From: JBCBAP01 sp038532435
Lineage (GTDB): Bacteria > Pseudomonadota > Alphaproteobacteria > Rhodobacterales > Rhodobacteraceae
Direction: 5' to 3'
NCBI GenBank assembly: GCA_038532435.1
Contig: JBCBAP010000041.1
Coordinates: 1 to 31,730, forward strand
DNA: 31,730 bases
A program made the position numbers and the translations under genes. Below are positions 15,171 through 22,502 of the stretch, in pieces (the first letter of the stretch is position 1; each line of letters starts with the position of its first letter). Under the pieces are notes generated by a model. That model saw only the letters and a program-made list of their open reading frames with translations, was not told the origin of the DNA and made no database searches.

Positions 15171-16082
15171 ATGACCCAAGTCCCCGGTTCAATTGATGAA
15201 ACTGAAGCCATGCTGCAGCGCGTCGGATATGTCTCGTCGCGGGCGCTTTCCACCGTGGTGTTCCTGTCCCTCAAGCTGGGAAGGCCGCTTTTCCTCGAGG
15301 GCGAGGCAGGCGTGGGAAAGACAGAAATTGCAAAGGCTTTGGCCGCAGGACTGGGTCGAAAACTCATCAGATTGCAGTGTTACGAGGGTCTCGATGCTGC
15401 ATCTGCGGTCTACGAGTGGAATTTCGCGGCCCAGATGGTGGCGATTCGCACGGCTGAAGCGGCGGGTTCCGCAGATCGCGAGGGTCTGACGCGTGAGCTT
15501 TTCAGCGACGAGTTTCTGATCCGTCGTCCGCTCCTCGAAGCCATGGAGGCGGAGGAGGGAGCGGCCCCCATCCTTCTCATCGATGAGCTCGACCGGACCG
15601 ACGAGCCGTTCGAGGCGTTCCTCCTCGAGGCGCTTTCGGACTTCCAGGTGACGGTGCCGGAGCTTGGAACGATCAAGGCCGCTGAACCGCCGGTTGTTAT
15701 CCTCACCTCGAACCGCACGCGGGAAGTGCATGACGCGCTGAAGCGGCGCTGCCTCTATCATTGGGTCGACTATCCGACCTTCGACCGGGAGATGGAGATC
15801 ATCTCCGCCAAGGCTCCGGAGGCTCAGGAGACCCTGAGCAAGGAGATTGTTGCCTTCGTCCAACGTCTGCGCACGGAGGACCTGTTCAAGAAACCGGGCG
15901 TCGCGGAGACGATCGACTGGGCGAAATGCCTGGTCGCGCTCGACGCCCTGCAACTGAGCCCGCAAGTGATCTCCGACACGCTCGGGGCGATCCTCAAGTA
16001 TCAGGACGACATCCAGAAGCTCCAGGGCTCCGAGGCCAAACGCATCCTCGAGGAGGCGCGGGCGGAGCTTGCGCCCGCATGA
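15171..16082 (+). CDS. MoxR-family AAA+ ATPase (CoxD-like)
   Basis: This 303-residue AAA+ protein has Walker A GEAGVGKTE (K50), Walker B ILLIDELDR (about 134-142), a sensor stretch VILTSNRTREVHDALKRRC and the pre-sensor insert seen in MoxR proteins. MoxR ATPases work with VWA proteins as chaperones that mature or load metals into enzyme complexes; CoxD does so for carbon monoxide dehydrogenase. Here no cox structural gene is present, so the client is unknown. The start at 15171 (MTQVPGSIDE) is preferred over an in-frame start 29 codons earlier because of AGAGGA and the usual family N-terminus. The VWA gene follows after 48 nt. Confidence 0.9.
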   Translation: MTQVPGSIDETEAMLQRVGYVSSRALSTVVFLSLKLGRPLFLEGEAGVGKTEIAKALAAGLGRKLIRLQCYEGLDAASAVYEWNFAAQMVAIRTAEAAGSADREGLTRELFSDEFLIRRPLLEAMEAEEGAAPILLIDELDRTDEPFEAFLLEALSDFQVTVPELGTIKAAEPPVVILTSNRTREVHDALKRRCLYHWVDYPTFDREMEIISAKAPEAQETLSKEIVAFVQRLRTEDLFKKPGVAETIDWAKCLVALDALQLSPQVISDTLGAILKYQDDIQKLQGSEAKRILEEARAELAPA

Positions 16083-16130
16083 GCGTGCCGATGACGCAAT
16101 CGCGGACAGGCGCAGGGGATCGCCGCCCCC

Positions 16131-17378
16131 ATGGTTGAGTTTGCGGACCTTCCCGTCCCGGAGGAGGGCAAATTCTCCCAGAACATCACCCATTTCGCCC
16201 GGGCGTTGCGCAAAGCGGGTCTGCCCGTCGGGCCAGGTCAGGTGATCGACGCGATCCGCGCTGTCGAAGCGGCGGGGTTTTCCGAAAAGCGGGACTTCTA
16301 CTGGACGCTCCACGCCTGTTTTGTGAGGCGGCCGGAGCAGCGGGAGGTTTTCGGACAGATCTTCCGGCTCTACTGGCGGGATCCCCAGTTCCTCGAACAT
16401 ATGATGTCCATGCTCACTCCCATGGTGCGCGGGGTAAACGAACAACCCGACGCAAAGGCGGCGGAGCGGCGCGCGGCGGAGGCGATCCTCGACGAGGCGG
16501 ACCAGCCGCCGCCTGTCGAAGCGTTGGAGGAGGAAGGAGAGGTCGTCGAGATCGACGCGACCCTCACCTTCTCGGCGGAGGAGAAGCTGAAGCAGACGGA
16601 TTTCGATCAGATGACGGTCGCCGAACTTACGGAGGCAAAGCGTGCGATCGCCCGCCTCGACCTGCCGGTCGAGCCGATCGCCTCTCGCCGCACGCGCCCG
16701 TCGCCTCGCGGGCGGGTGCCGGACTGGCGCGGGACACTGCGGGAGGCGTTGCGCAAGGGGGATGTCGAGCGGCTCGTCATGCGGGAACGGCGGGAGCGTT
16801 GGCCGAACCTTGTCGCGCTTTGCGATATCTCAGGGTCCATGTCCAGCTACTCCCGGATGCTTCTGCACTTCCTTCATACGGCGGCGAATCAGAAGGGGGC
16901 GGGCTGGGCCCAGGTGCACGCTTTCACCTTTGGCACGCGACTCACCAACATCACGCGGCACCTTCGGCACCGTGACGTGGATGCCGCACTTGCGGCCTGC
17001 GGGGCGGAGGCGCTCGACTGGGAAGGCGGTACGCGGATCGGTGCCTGCCTGCATACGTTCAACCGCGACTGGTCCCGCAGGGTGCTCGGTCAGGGGGCTG
17101 TCGTGTTGTTGATCACCGACGGTCTGGACCGGGATGATCCCGACGAACTGGCGCGGGAGGCAGAGCGTCTGCGCCTGTCCGCACGCCGGCTGATCTGGCT
17201 CAACCCCCTCCTAAGGTTCGACCAATTCGCGCCGAAGGCTCAGGGTATCCGGGCTCTCCTGCCCAATGTCGACAGCTTTCGTGCGGCGCACAACATCGCC
17301 TCCCTCGAAGCGTTGTGCGAAGCGCTGAGCAGGAGCGATGATCGCGGAGAACAACGCAGGCTTCTTGCCGCTCTTTGA
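16131..17378 (+). CDS. CoxE-like VWA domain protein
   Basis: This 415-residue protein has an N-terminal region typical of the CoxE-like family (about 15-100: ITHFARALRKAGLPVGPGQV), a charged linker (about 105-165) and a C-terminal VWA domain. The MIDAS motif is DISGSMS with D232, S234 and S236, and later metal-site residues lie in the stretches EGGTRIG and LITDGLDRDD. It is the usual partner of MoxR ATPases; together they remodel or insert metal into a client enzyme. The start is fixed by frame (no usable upstream start) and by AGGGGAT about 10 nt before. No terminator is obvious after it. Confidence 0.88.
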   Translation: MVEFADLPVPEEGKFSQNITHFARALRKAGLPVGPGQVIDAIRAVEAAGFSEKRDFYWTLHACFVRRPEQREVFGQIFRLYWRDPQFLEHMMSMLTPMVRGVNEQPDAKAAERRAAEAILDEADQPPPVEALEEEGEVVEIDATLTFSAEEKLKQTDFDQMTVAELTEAKRAIARLDLPVEPIASRRTRPSPRGRVPDWRGTLREALRKGDVERLVMRERRERWPNLVALCDISGSMSSYSRMLLHFLHTAANQKGAGWAQVHAFTFGTRLTNITRHLRHRDVDAALAACGAEALDWEGGTRIGACLHTFNRDWSRRVLGQGAVVLLITDGLDRDDPDELAREAERLRLSARRLIWLNPLLRFDQFAPKAQGIRALLPNVDSFRAAHNIASLEALCEALSRSDDRGEQRRLLAAL

Positions 17379-17601
17379 GTCAGTTTCATTCGCGTATCGC
17401 TACTTTCACTGTGCGAAATTGGACGCGCAAGGGCGCAACTATGCCGCAAAATCAGCACATTCTTTTCATTTATTGCTTGAGTTACGAGCGATGCGTGTCG
17501 CAGTGTCATCCGCATCGGCGGTGTTCCGCCGATATGCAGCGCTCGCTCAGGGGCAGACTTGATGAGACACGGGCGCAGTAAATAAGAAGCTTGGGGGACC
17601 A
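17379..17601 (+). promoter_or_regulatory. Leader/promoter region of the XRE regulator with a hairpin
   Basis: This AT-richer 223-nt gap holds the likely promoter of the XRE gene. It contains the perfect 8-bp hairpin ATCGGCGG-TGTT-CCGCCGAT (17514-17533), 68 nt before the start codon. No T-run follows, so it is either a leader structure or a dyad operator. No supported small ORF was found. Confidence 0.35.
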
Positions 17602-17979
17602 ATGAAACATCGCGTAGACGAACATGTGGGACAAAGGATCCGGCATCGCCGCTGGATGATCGGCATGACCCAGCAAAAGCTGGCAGAGCTGATTGGCATC
17701 AAGTTTCAACAGGTCCAGAAATACGAAACCGGCACAAACCGGGTGAGCGCATCCCGCCTCTGGGACATCTCGCATGCCATGGATGTGCCGGTGAGCTTCT
17801 TTTTCGAGGGTCTTGACCCGGACGATCAGCATGACGCACTCGAAGCGCTTCAGGAGAAGCCGCGCGGTGACTTGCTGGTTGATCGCGAGGCACAAGAGCT
17901 CGTACGCTCGTACTACCAAATCCCAGAAGAACAGCGTCGTCGTCTGTTTGATTTGGCCCGGGTACTGAGCGAGTCCTAA
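17602..17979 (+). CDS. XRE-family helix-turn-helix regulator
   Basis: This 125-residue protein has an N-terminal Cro/CI-type HTH (about 9-65: VGQRIRHRRWMIGMTQQKLA, then ELIGIKFQQVQKYETGTNRVS) and a short C-terminal helical part (LVRSYYQIPEEQRRRLFDLA). This form is widespread in alphaproteobacteria and resembles small SinR-like regulators. GGGGGA lies 5 nt before the ATG. It stands directly upstream of luxR-luxI in the same direction with a 150-nt gap, so it may regulate or be co-regulated with quorum sensing (inference from position). Effector and targets are unknown. Confidence 0.88.
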   Translation: MKHRVDEHVGQRIRHRRWMIGMTQQKLAELIGIKFQQVQKYETGTNRVSASRLWDISHAMDVPVSFFFEGLDPDDQHDALEALQEKPRGDLLVDREAQELVRSYYQIPEEQRRRLFDLARVLSES

Positions 17980-18050
17980 GCGGATAAGTTCAAACTCCGG
18001 TCCGCGCCGGGTTCAGTTTAATATATTCAACCGAGCTTTTTCGATTGATC

Positions 18051-18072
18051 GAGTGGGATTCCCTTCCCACTC
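18051..18072 (+). promoter_or_regulatory. Perfect inverted repeat before luxR
   Basis: GAGTGGGA-6 nt-TCCCACTC is a perfect 8-bp dyad, 57 nt before the luxR start. The preceding AT-rich stretch (about 18016-18029) may contain the luxR promoter. The core GGGATTCCC resembles the centre of the luxI-proximal lux-box-like palindromes. It could be an operator or a 3' structure of the XRE transcript. Confidence 0.35.
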
Positions 18073-18129
18073 TATGAACCGAACCCTGCGTCCAGAGTGG
18101 CGTGAACCTGAAGGAGGCCGACTGCGGTC

Positions 18130-18831
18130 ATGACGATTGTCGACCTGTCATCGCTGCCAAACGCGCAGGACGACTATGTCGCCTTCATCAGCAGCGTGTG
18201 CGACCGGCTGGAGTTCGACTACGGCTCCTACGCGGCGATCAACCTGCCGAATTCGATGGTTCACGGCTACGCAAACTACTCCGACGACTGGAAGCTGCAT
18301 TACATGCAGCGGGAGATGCACAGGGTCGATCCGACCCTGCATAAGTCCGCCCGCAGCATCGCGCCGGTGGACTGGCAACGCTTTGACCGCGATGATAAAT
18401 TCCACGCGGTGTTCCGGGATGCATCCGATTTCGGGGTGACCCCGAGGGGCCTGACCGTTCCGGTTCGGGGTCCCTACGGCGATTGCGCCCTTTTCAGCGT
18501 CACACGCTCCTGTTCGGACAACGAATGGGACGCGCTCAAGAAGAATGTGATGACCGAGCTGCAGATGGTCGCTGTCCATCTGCACGATTCGGTCATGCAG
18601 GACGGTGTCGTGACCCGCGCTCTCTACGCGCCGCAGATCTCCATGCGGGAGACCGAGGTGCTTCAATGGATCGCGGCGGGTAAATCCCAGGCTGACATTG
18701 CGGAGATCCTTACAATCTCCAGTCGAACGGTCGAGGTGCACCTACGCTCTGCACGGGAAAAACTCGGTGCATTGACCACGCCGCAGGCCATCGGTAGGGC
18801 CGTTTCGGCGGGTCTAATCCAGCCTTCTTAG
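18130..18831 (+). CDS. luxR: LuxR-type acyl-homoserine lactone receptor/regulator
   Basis: This 233-residue protein has an N-terminal autoinducer-binding domain and a C-terminal LuxR HTH. The conserved ligand-pocket residues of TraR/LuxR are present: W54 and Y58 (DDWKLHY), D67 and P68 (RVDP), W82 and G107. The HTH (about 168-228) has E174, L178 and G184 in RETEVLQWIAAGKSQADIAE, then SSRTVEVHLRSAREKLG. It should bind an acyl-homoserine lactone and act at lux-box-like sites such as those after its own 3' end. The ATG at 18130 lies 12 nt after AGGAGG, a longer spacing than usual, but no better start exists in frame. luxI follows in the same direction. Locus-specific names differ among species, so the symbol is generic. 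Confidence 0.92.
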   Translation: MTIVDLSSLPNAQDDYVAFISSVCDRLEFDYGSYAAINLPNSMVHGYANYSDDWKLHYMQREMHRVDPTLHKSARSIAPVDWQRFDRDDKFHAVFRDASDFGVTPRGLTVPVRGPYGDCALFSVTRSCSDNEWDALKKNVMTELQMVAVHLHDSVMQDGVVTRALYAPQISMRETEVLQWIAAGKSQADIAEILTISSRTVEVHLRSAREKLGALTTPQAIGRAVSAGLIQPS

Positions 18832-18848
18832 GCACTTTTTCACGCAAC

Positions 18849-18864
18849 TACGGGGATTCCCGTA
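18849..18864. promoter_or_regulatory. lux-box-like palindrome, distal copy
   Basis: TACGGGGATTCCCGTA differs at one base from the perfect palindrome 43 nt downstream. It begins 18 nt after the luxR stop. The centre-to-centre distance of 43 nt is about four helical turns, so both sites would face the same side of the DNA. Confidence 0.7.
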
Positions 18865-18891
18865 CGGAAACGCACACCTTTTAGGGTGCCT

Positions 18892-18907
18892 TACGGGAAT
18901 TCCCGTA
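18892..18907. promoter_or_regulatory. lux-box-like palindrome before luxI, proximal copy
   Basis: TACGGGAATTCCCGTA is a perfect 16-bp palindrome centred 66 nt before the luxI ATG. If the activator overlaps the -35 region as in class II lux promoters (centre near -42), transcription would begin near 18942 and leave a short leader before GGGAGA at 18955-18960. LuxR binding is inferred. Confidence 0.75.
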
Positions 18908-18965
18908 TGGCACGATCTGATCCGGTCGCTCAGTCTCATTCGTGGTGTTGACATGGGAGACTGAG

Positions 18966-19625
18966 ATGATTCTCGTAATCGATGGACTTAATGAAGATCG
19001 CTACCCGACAATCCTTGACGAAATGTTCAAGTTGCGGGCCCGCGTTTTTCAGGATCGCCTGGGTTGGGATGTCCAGGTTGAAAACGGCCGTGAGATCGAT
19101 GACTTTGATCGGCTGTATCCGGCGCACGTGGTGTGCCTTGATGATGAGCAGCGTGTTGTGGGGTGCATGCGGCTTCTTCAAACCACGGGACCGCACATGC
19201 TGTCCGACGTTTTCTCCGCCATTCTCGATGGTGAGCCGCCGCTGCGCAGCTCGACGATCTGGGAGGCGACACGCTTCTGCGTGGACACGGAGCGCTGCAC
19301 GCGTGGCGACGGTCGGGGGACCATCTCCTACGTAACCAGCGAAGTGATGATCGGTGCGTTCGAGTACGCCATGAAGGCTGGCGTGACGGATGCTGTCGCG
19401 GTCATCGATCCGGTGATGAACCGCGTCCTGCGCCGCTCGGGCAACGGACCTTACGACTATCTCGGCACGCCGAAGGACATGGGCAAGGTCGTCGCGATGG
19501 CCGGCCTCATGGACTGCACGGAAGAGCGCATCCGGTCGATCCGCGACTATGCGGGCATCGAGCATGACGTCTTCCTGCCCGAGAACGTGACCGAAGCAGA
19601 GCTGCTGGCACCTTTGGCAGCCTGA
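18966..19625 (+). CDS. luxI: Acyl-homoserine lactone synthase (LuxI family)
   Basis: This 219-residue LuxI-family synthase joins an acyl-ACP chain to S-adenosylmethionine to make an N-acyl-homoserine lactone. All the invariant residues are present with near-canonical numbering: R24, F28, W34, D45, D48, R69, E100 and R103 (in LRARVF, LGWDVQ, EIDDFD, CMRL and WEATRF). The start at 18966 (MILVIDGLNE) has GGGAGA 5 nt upstream; an in-frame ATG eight codons earlier lacks a good site and would lie close to the predicted promoter. Acyl chain length cannot be read from sequence. Two palindromes upstream suggest control by LuxR, and a 51-codon ORF follows after 49 nt. Confidence 0.94.
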   Translation: MILVIDGLNEDRYPTILDEMFKLRARVFQDRLGWDVQVENGREIDDFDRLYPAHVVCLDDEQRVVGCMRLLQTTGPHMLSDVFSAILDGEPPLRSSTIWEATRFCVDTERCTRGDGRGTISYVTSEVMIGAFEYAMKAGVTDAVAVIDPVMNRVLRRSGNGPYDYLGTPKDMGKVVAMAGLMDCTEERIRSIRDYAGIEHDVFLPENVTEAELLAPLAA

Positions 19626-19674
19626 CCCGAAACGAAGACACAACTGCACACATAAAAAAGTGGACCTAGTAGAC

Positions 19675-19830
19675 ATGCACACGCTCACAGAACTGCCGGC
19701 GGAGATCGAACTGATCCGCAATCCTGAACTGCGGGAATACCTCCGCCAGCAGATCGAAACCTCGATGGATCCTTCGGAGGCGGAGGATACGCGCCGCCTC
19801 ATCTGGGAACTGATCAAGAAGCGTTACTAA
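19675..19830 (+). CDS. 51-aa ORF downstream of luxI, function unknown
   Basis: This ORF (MHTLTELPAEIELIRNPELR ... LIWELIKKRY) starts 49 nt after the luxI stop. The product is highly charged, has no cysteine, signal or membrane segment, and looks like two amphipathic helices separated by an Asp-Pro turn. Codons are GC-biased at the third position like real genes here. The ribosome binding site is weak; an in-frame GTG five codons earlier (19660), after AAAAAG, is an alternative start. It would be cotranscribed with luxI and is followed by two strong hairpins. I recognise no family. A role as a small modulator of the Lux system is only a positional guess. Confidence 0.55.
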   Translation: MHTLTELPAEIELIRNPELREYLRQQIETSMDPSEAEDTRRLIWELIKKRY

Positions 19831-19851
19831 GCAAACCGGGGGGGAACTGGA

Positions 19852-19948
19852 CCTTCGGCCGCGGGGTGGGACCTGCGGCACCCGAAGGCCAGCCTGGCTG
19901 CTGTACCCGGCGCGACCATGACATGCCCTGGTGCATGGTCGCGCCGGG
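19852..19948. terminator. Double hairpin between the luxI unit and the convergent aldo/keto reductase
   Basis: Two structures follow the 51-codon ORF. The first pairs CCTTCGG (19852-19858) with CCGAAGG (19882-19888), with an inner CCGC/GCGG stem. The second is a perfect 15-bp stem (19906-19920 with 19934-19948, 13-nt loop) that ends 10 nt before the convergent gene's stop. Neither has a T-run, so a bidirectional 3'-end barrier or RNA stabiliser is more likely than a classical intrinsic terminator. Confidence 0.6.
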
Positions 19949-19957
19949 ACGGCGAGA

Positions 19958-20920
19958 CTAGACCCGCTCCTCTATCCGGTCCGTGGCCGGGGGAGGGGTG
20001 GGACTTACGGAAGTGACTTTTTCGAGAAGTCCGTGGGGGACGACCAAGTCGGCCGCCGCCAGTGAAGAGGCCAATTGATCTGCCGAGCGCGCCCCGATCA
20101 GGGGGGCTGTCACCGCCGGGTGAGACATCACCCAAGCAATGGCAAGTGTGACGGGGTCCACCCCCTCTGCCTCGGCAAGATCGGCGAAGCTGGTGGCGGC
20201 TGATTTCATCCAATCTTCACCGTAGCGCCGCGCGTAGCGTCCGTCCGTGTCGAGACGGCTGCCCGCCCCTCCTGTCCGGTACTTTCCGGTCAGAAGCCCT
20301 CCACCCAGCGGCGAGTAGGGGGTGACGGAGAGTCCTTCGGACAGGGCAAGGGGGAGCAGTTCCACCTCAGCCTGGCGCTTTACGAGGTTGTACATGGGCT
20401 GGATCACCTCGAACCGGCTCCATCTCATGCGAGCGCTGATGCCGAGCGCCTTGGCCACCTGCCAGGCCGCGTAGTTGGACGCGCCGAGATAGAGGACCTT
20501 GCCCGCCCGGACAAGATCCTCCAGCGCGCGCAGGGTCTCCTCCACTGGCGTGCCGTCGTCCCAGCGGTGCATGAAAAGCACGTCGACACGGTCGGTGCCC
20601 AGGCGCGTCAGGCTCGCCTCGACGCTGCGGGTGACGTGCCGCCGGCTCCCGCCGCTGGTGTTGATCCCGTCCGGGCCCATGCCGCACTTGGTCGTGATCA
20701 CAAGCTCCTCGCGCTCGTGGGCGATGAGACGGCCCAGGATCTCCTCCGCCCGGCCGTTCGAGTAGACGTTCGCGCAATCGAAGAAATTGATGCCCTTGTC
20801 CCGGCACGCGGCGTACATCCGGGCGCTTTCCGCCTCGTCTGCCTCCCGCCCGAAACACATGGTGCCGTAGCAAAGGGCGGACACGGAGACACCGGTCCGC
20901 CCGAGGGGGTTCATCTGCAT
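19958..20920 (-). CDS. Aldo/keto reductase
   Basis: This 320-residue (alpha/beta)8 aldo/keto reductase has the catalytic tetrad D48 and Y53 (FFDCANVYSNG), K78 (ITTKCG) and H118 (LFMHRW). Later family stretches are VLYLGASNYAAWQ, TPYSPLGGGLLTGKY and APLIGARSADQL. It would use NADPH to reduce an aldehyde or ketone. The sequence is closest in style to the IolS/YghZ-like branch, which often acts on sugar-derived aldehydes. It is on the same strand as the xyl genes but 286 nt beyond xylA, past an inverted-repeat element, so it probably has its own transcript. The start at 20920 has TAGGA about 7 nt before; a second ATG two codons later is possible. Confidence 0.88.
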   Translation of the reverse strand: MQMNPLGRTGVSVSALCYGTMCFGREADEAESARMYAACRDKGINFFDCANVYSNGRAEEILGRLIAHEREELVITTKCGMGPDGINTSGGSRRHVTRSVEASLTRLGTDRVDVLFMHRWDDGTPVEETLRALEDLVRAGKVLYLGASNYAAWQVAKALGISARMRWSRFEVIQPMYNLVKRQAEVELLPLALSEGLSVTPYSPLGGGLLTGKYRTGGAGSRLDTDGRYARRYGEDWMKSAATSFADLAEAEGVDPVTLAIAWVMSHPAVTAPLIGARSADQLASSLAAADLVVPHGLLEKVTSVSPTPPPATDRIEERV

Positions 20921-21091
20921 GTGGAAGTCCTATGCTGGGATGTTCACCCCAAGCCTAGACCAGAATCGCGCGGGCCTGAACCATCGACGGCGGATGGGGA
21001 GGGAGATCGCGGGCAGCGCGGGGCTGAACACGTGGATTTGCCCTCACGGGCGGTGGCCCCGCCCGCCCCCCTTCCTGCGCCGCTGGCCGGT

Positions 21092-21188
21092 GTTGCACGA
21101 GAGCCCCCACCGGTGGTGCCGCTTGCCGCGGCGGGAGCCTTCGGCGGGGATATTTGTGGCCAGAAGAAGTGGGGGGCTTTTTGCAACA
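21092..21188 (-). repeat. 97-nt imperfect inverted-repeat element after xylA
   Basis: The ends are TGTTGCA (21092-21098) and TGCAACA (21182-21188). Inside them AGCCCCCAC and GTGGGGGGCT also pair apart from one extra base. The interior contains the palindrome CCACCGGTGG and the stretch GATATTTGTGGCCAGAAG, which resembles an intergenic sequence I recall near many Rhodobacteraceae genes. It lies 18 nt after the xylA stop and could end or stabilise the xyl transcript. The rest of the 286-nt gap (20921-21206) shows nothing else I can support beyond the AKR ribosome binding site. Confidence 0.5.
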
Positions 21189-21206
21189 GTGCGTCGGTCT
21201 GCCTTG

Positions 21207-22502
21207 TCAGACGAAACGGTTGACGATGTTTTCCAGGACTTCCTGACGTCCCGAGACGGGTTCGGGGCGGAGATCGTCCGCCGCGACCATGGTGGCGATG
21301 CCCTCGAGATCGCCTGCCAGCAGGGTCGAACCGGTCCAGCCCGCGTAGCGTGCCTCCCGCATCTTTTCCAGCGTGCCGTCCTCGAGCATGGCTGCGGCCG
21401 CCTTCAGCCCCCGGGCGCACACATCCATTGCGCCGATATGGGCGGCGATGAGGTCCGACGGGTCGAGGGACTGGCGGCGGAGTTTCGCGTCGAAGTTCGT
21501 GCCGCCGGTGGTGAATCCGCCGGCCTTGAGCACCTCGTAGTAGGCCAGCGCCACCTCGGGCACGTTGTTGGGGAACTGGTCCGTGTCCCAGCCGGACTGA
21601 TAATCGTTCCGGTTCATGTCGATGGAGCCGAGGATGCCGAGGGTGCGGGCGGTGGCGAGCTCGTGTTCGAAGGAGTGCCCGGCGAGGATCGCGTGACCCT
21701 GTTCGATATTCATCTTCACCTCGTTCTCGAGCCCGTATCTCTTCAGGAACCCGTAGACCGTGGCTACGTCATAGTCGTACTGGTGTTTGGTCGGTTCCTG
21801 GGGCTTTGGCTCGACGAGGATCGTGCCGGTGAAGCCGATCTTGTGCTTGTACTCCACCACCATGTTGAGGAAGCGGCCGAGTTGGTCGAGTTCCCGGCCC
21901 ATGTCGGTGTTGAGCAGCGTCTCGTAGCCCTCGCGCCCTCCCCACAGCACGTAATTCTCCCCACCGAGCCGGTGGGTCGCGTCGATGCAGGTTTTGACGG
22001 TGGCGGCGGCGAAGGCAAAGACCTCCGGATCCGGATTGGTCGCGGCACCGGCCATGTAGCGGCGGTGGGAGAAGAGGTTGGCGGTGCCCCAGAGCAGCTT
22101 GACTCCGGTCTCCGCCATCTTGCCTTCGAAATAGTCGGTGATGGCGTTCAGGTTCGCCGTGTTCTCCGGAAAGCTGGCACCTTCCGGCCGCACGTCGGCG
22201 TCGTGGAAGCAGAAGTAGGGCGCGCCGAGGAGCTGAAACATCTCGAAGGCGACGTCGGCCTTCATCCGTGCGAGATCCATGGTGTCTGCGGGGAACCAGG
22301 GCCGCTCGAAGGTCTGGCCACCGAACGGGTCGCCTCCGGGCCATGCGAAGTTGTGCCAGTAGCAGATCGCGAAGCGCAGATGATCCTCCATCCGCTTGCC
22401 CATGACGACCTCATCCGGGTTGTAGTGGCGGAAGGCGAACGGGTTCGTGCTGTCCGGTCCTTCGTAGGTGGCCGGGCTGAGGTCGCCAAAGAAATTGGTC
22501 AT
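21207..22502 (-). CDS. xylA: Xylose isomerase
   Basis: This 431-residue protein is a long-form (class II) xylose isomerase that converts D-xylose to D-xylulose with two divalent metals. Active-site stretches are FCFHDADVRPEG (H100, D103), the conserved WGGREGYE, VEPKPQEPTKHQ (E231, K233), NIEQGHAILAGHSFEHE for metal ligands, and DMNRNDYQSGWDTDQFP. Length and motifs are complete. Its ATG overlaps the xylB stop by 1 nt (TGATG) and is preceded by GGAG inside the xylB end, so xylA is translationally coupled to xylB. It is the last gene of the xyl operon. Confidence 0.97.
   Translation of the reverse strand: MTNFFGDLSPATYEGPDSTNPFAFRHYNPDEVVMGKRMEDHLRFAICYWHNFAWPGGDPFGGQTFERPWFPADTMDLARMKADVAFEMFQLLGAPYFCFHDADVRPEGASFPENTANLNAITDYFEGKMAETGVKLLWGTANLFSHRRYMAGAATNPDPEVFAFAAATVKTCIDATHRLGGENYVLWGGREGYETLLNTDMGRELDQLGRFLNMVVEYKHKIGFTGTILVEPKPQEPTKHQYDYDVATVYGFLKRYGLENEVKMNIEQGHAILAGHSFEHELATARTLGILGSIDMNRNDYQSGWDTDQFPNNVPEVALAYYEVLKAGGFTTGGTNFDAKLRRQSLDPSDLIAAHIGAMDVCARGLKAAAAMLEDGTLEKMREARYAGWTGSTLLAGDLEGIATMVAADDLRPEPVSGRQEVLENIVNRFV

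Noticed and set aside
17338..17562. 74-codon frame starting inside the end of the CoxE-like gene
   Set aside because: It starts within another gene, lacks a ribosome binding site and runs into the promoter region of the XRE gene.
19666..19881. 71-codon frame on the minus strand opposite the small ORF after luxI
   Set aside because: The Arg-rich translation is typical of a shadow frame, and no ribosome binding site was seen. The plus-strand 51-codon ORF fits the direction of luxI.
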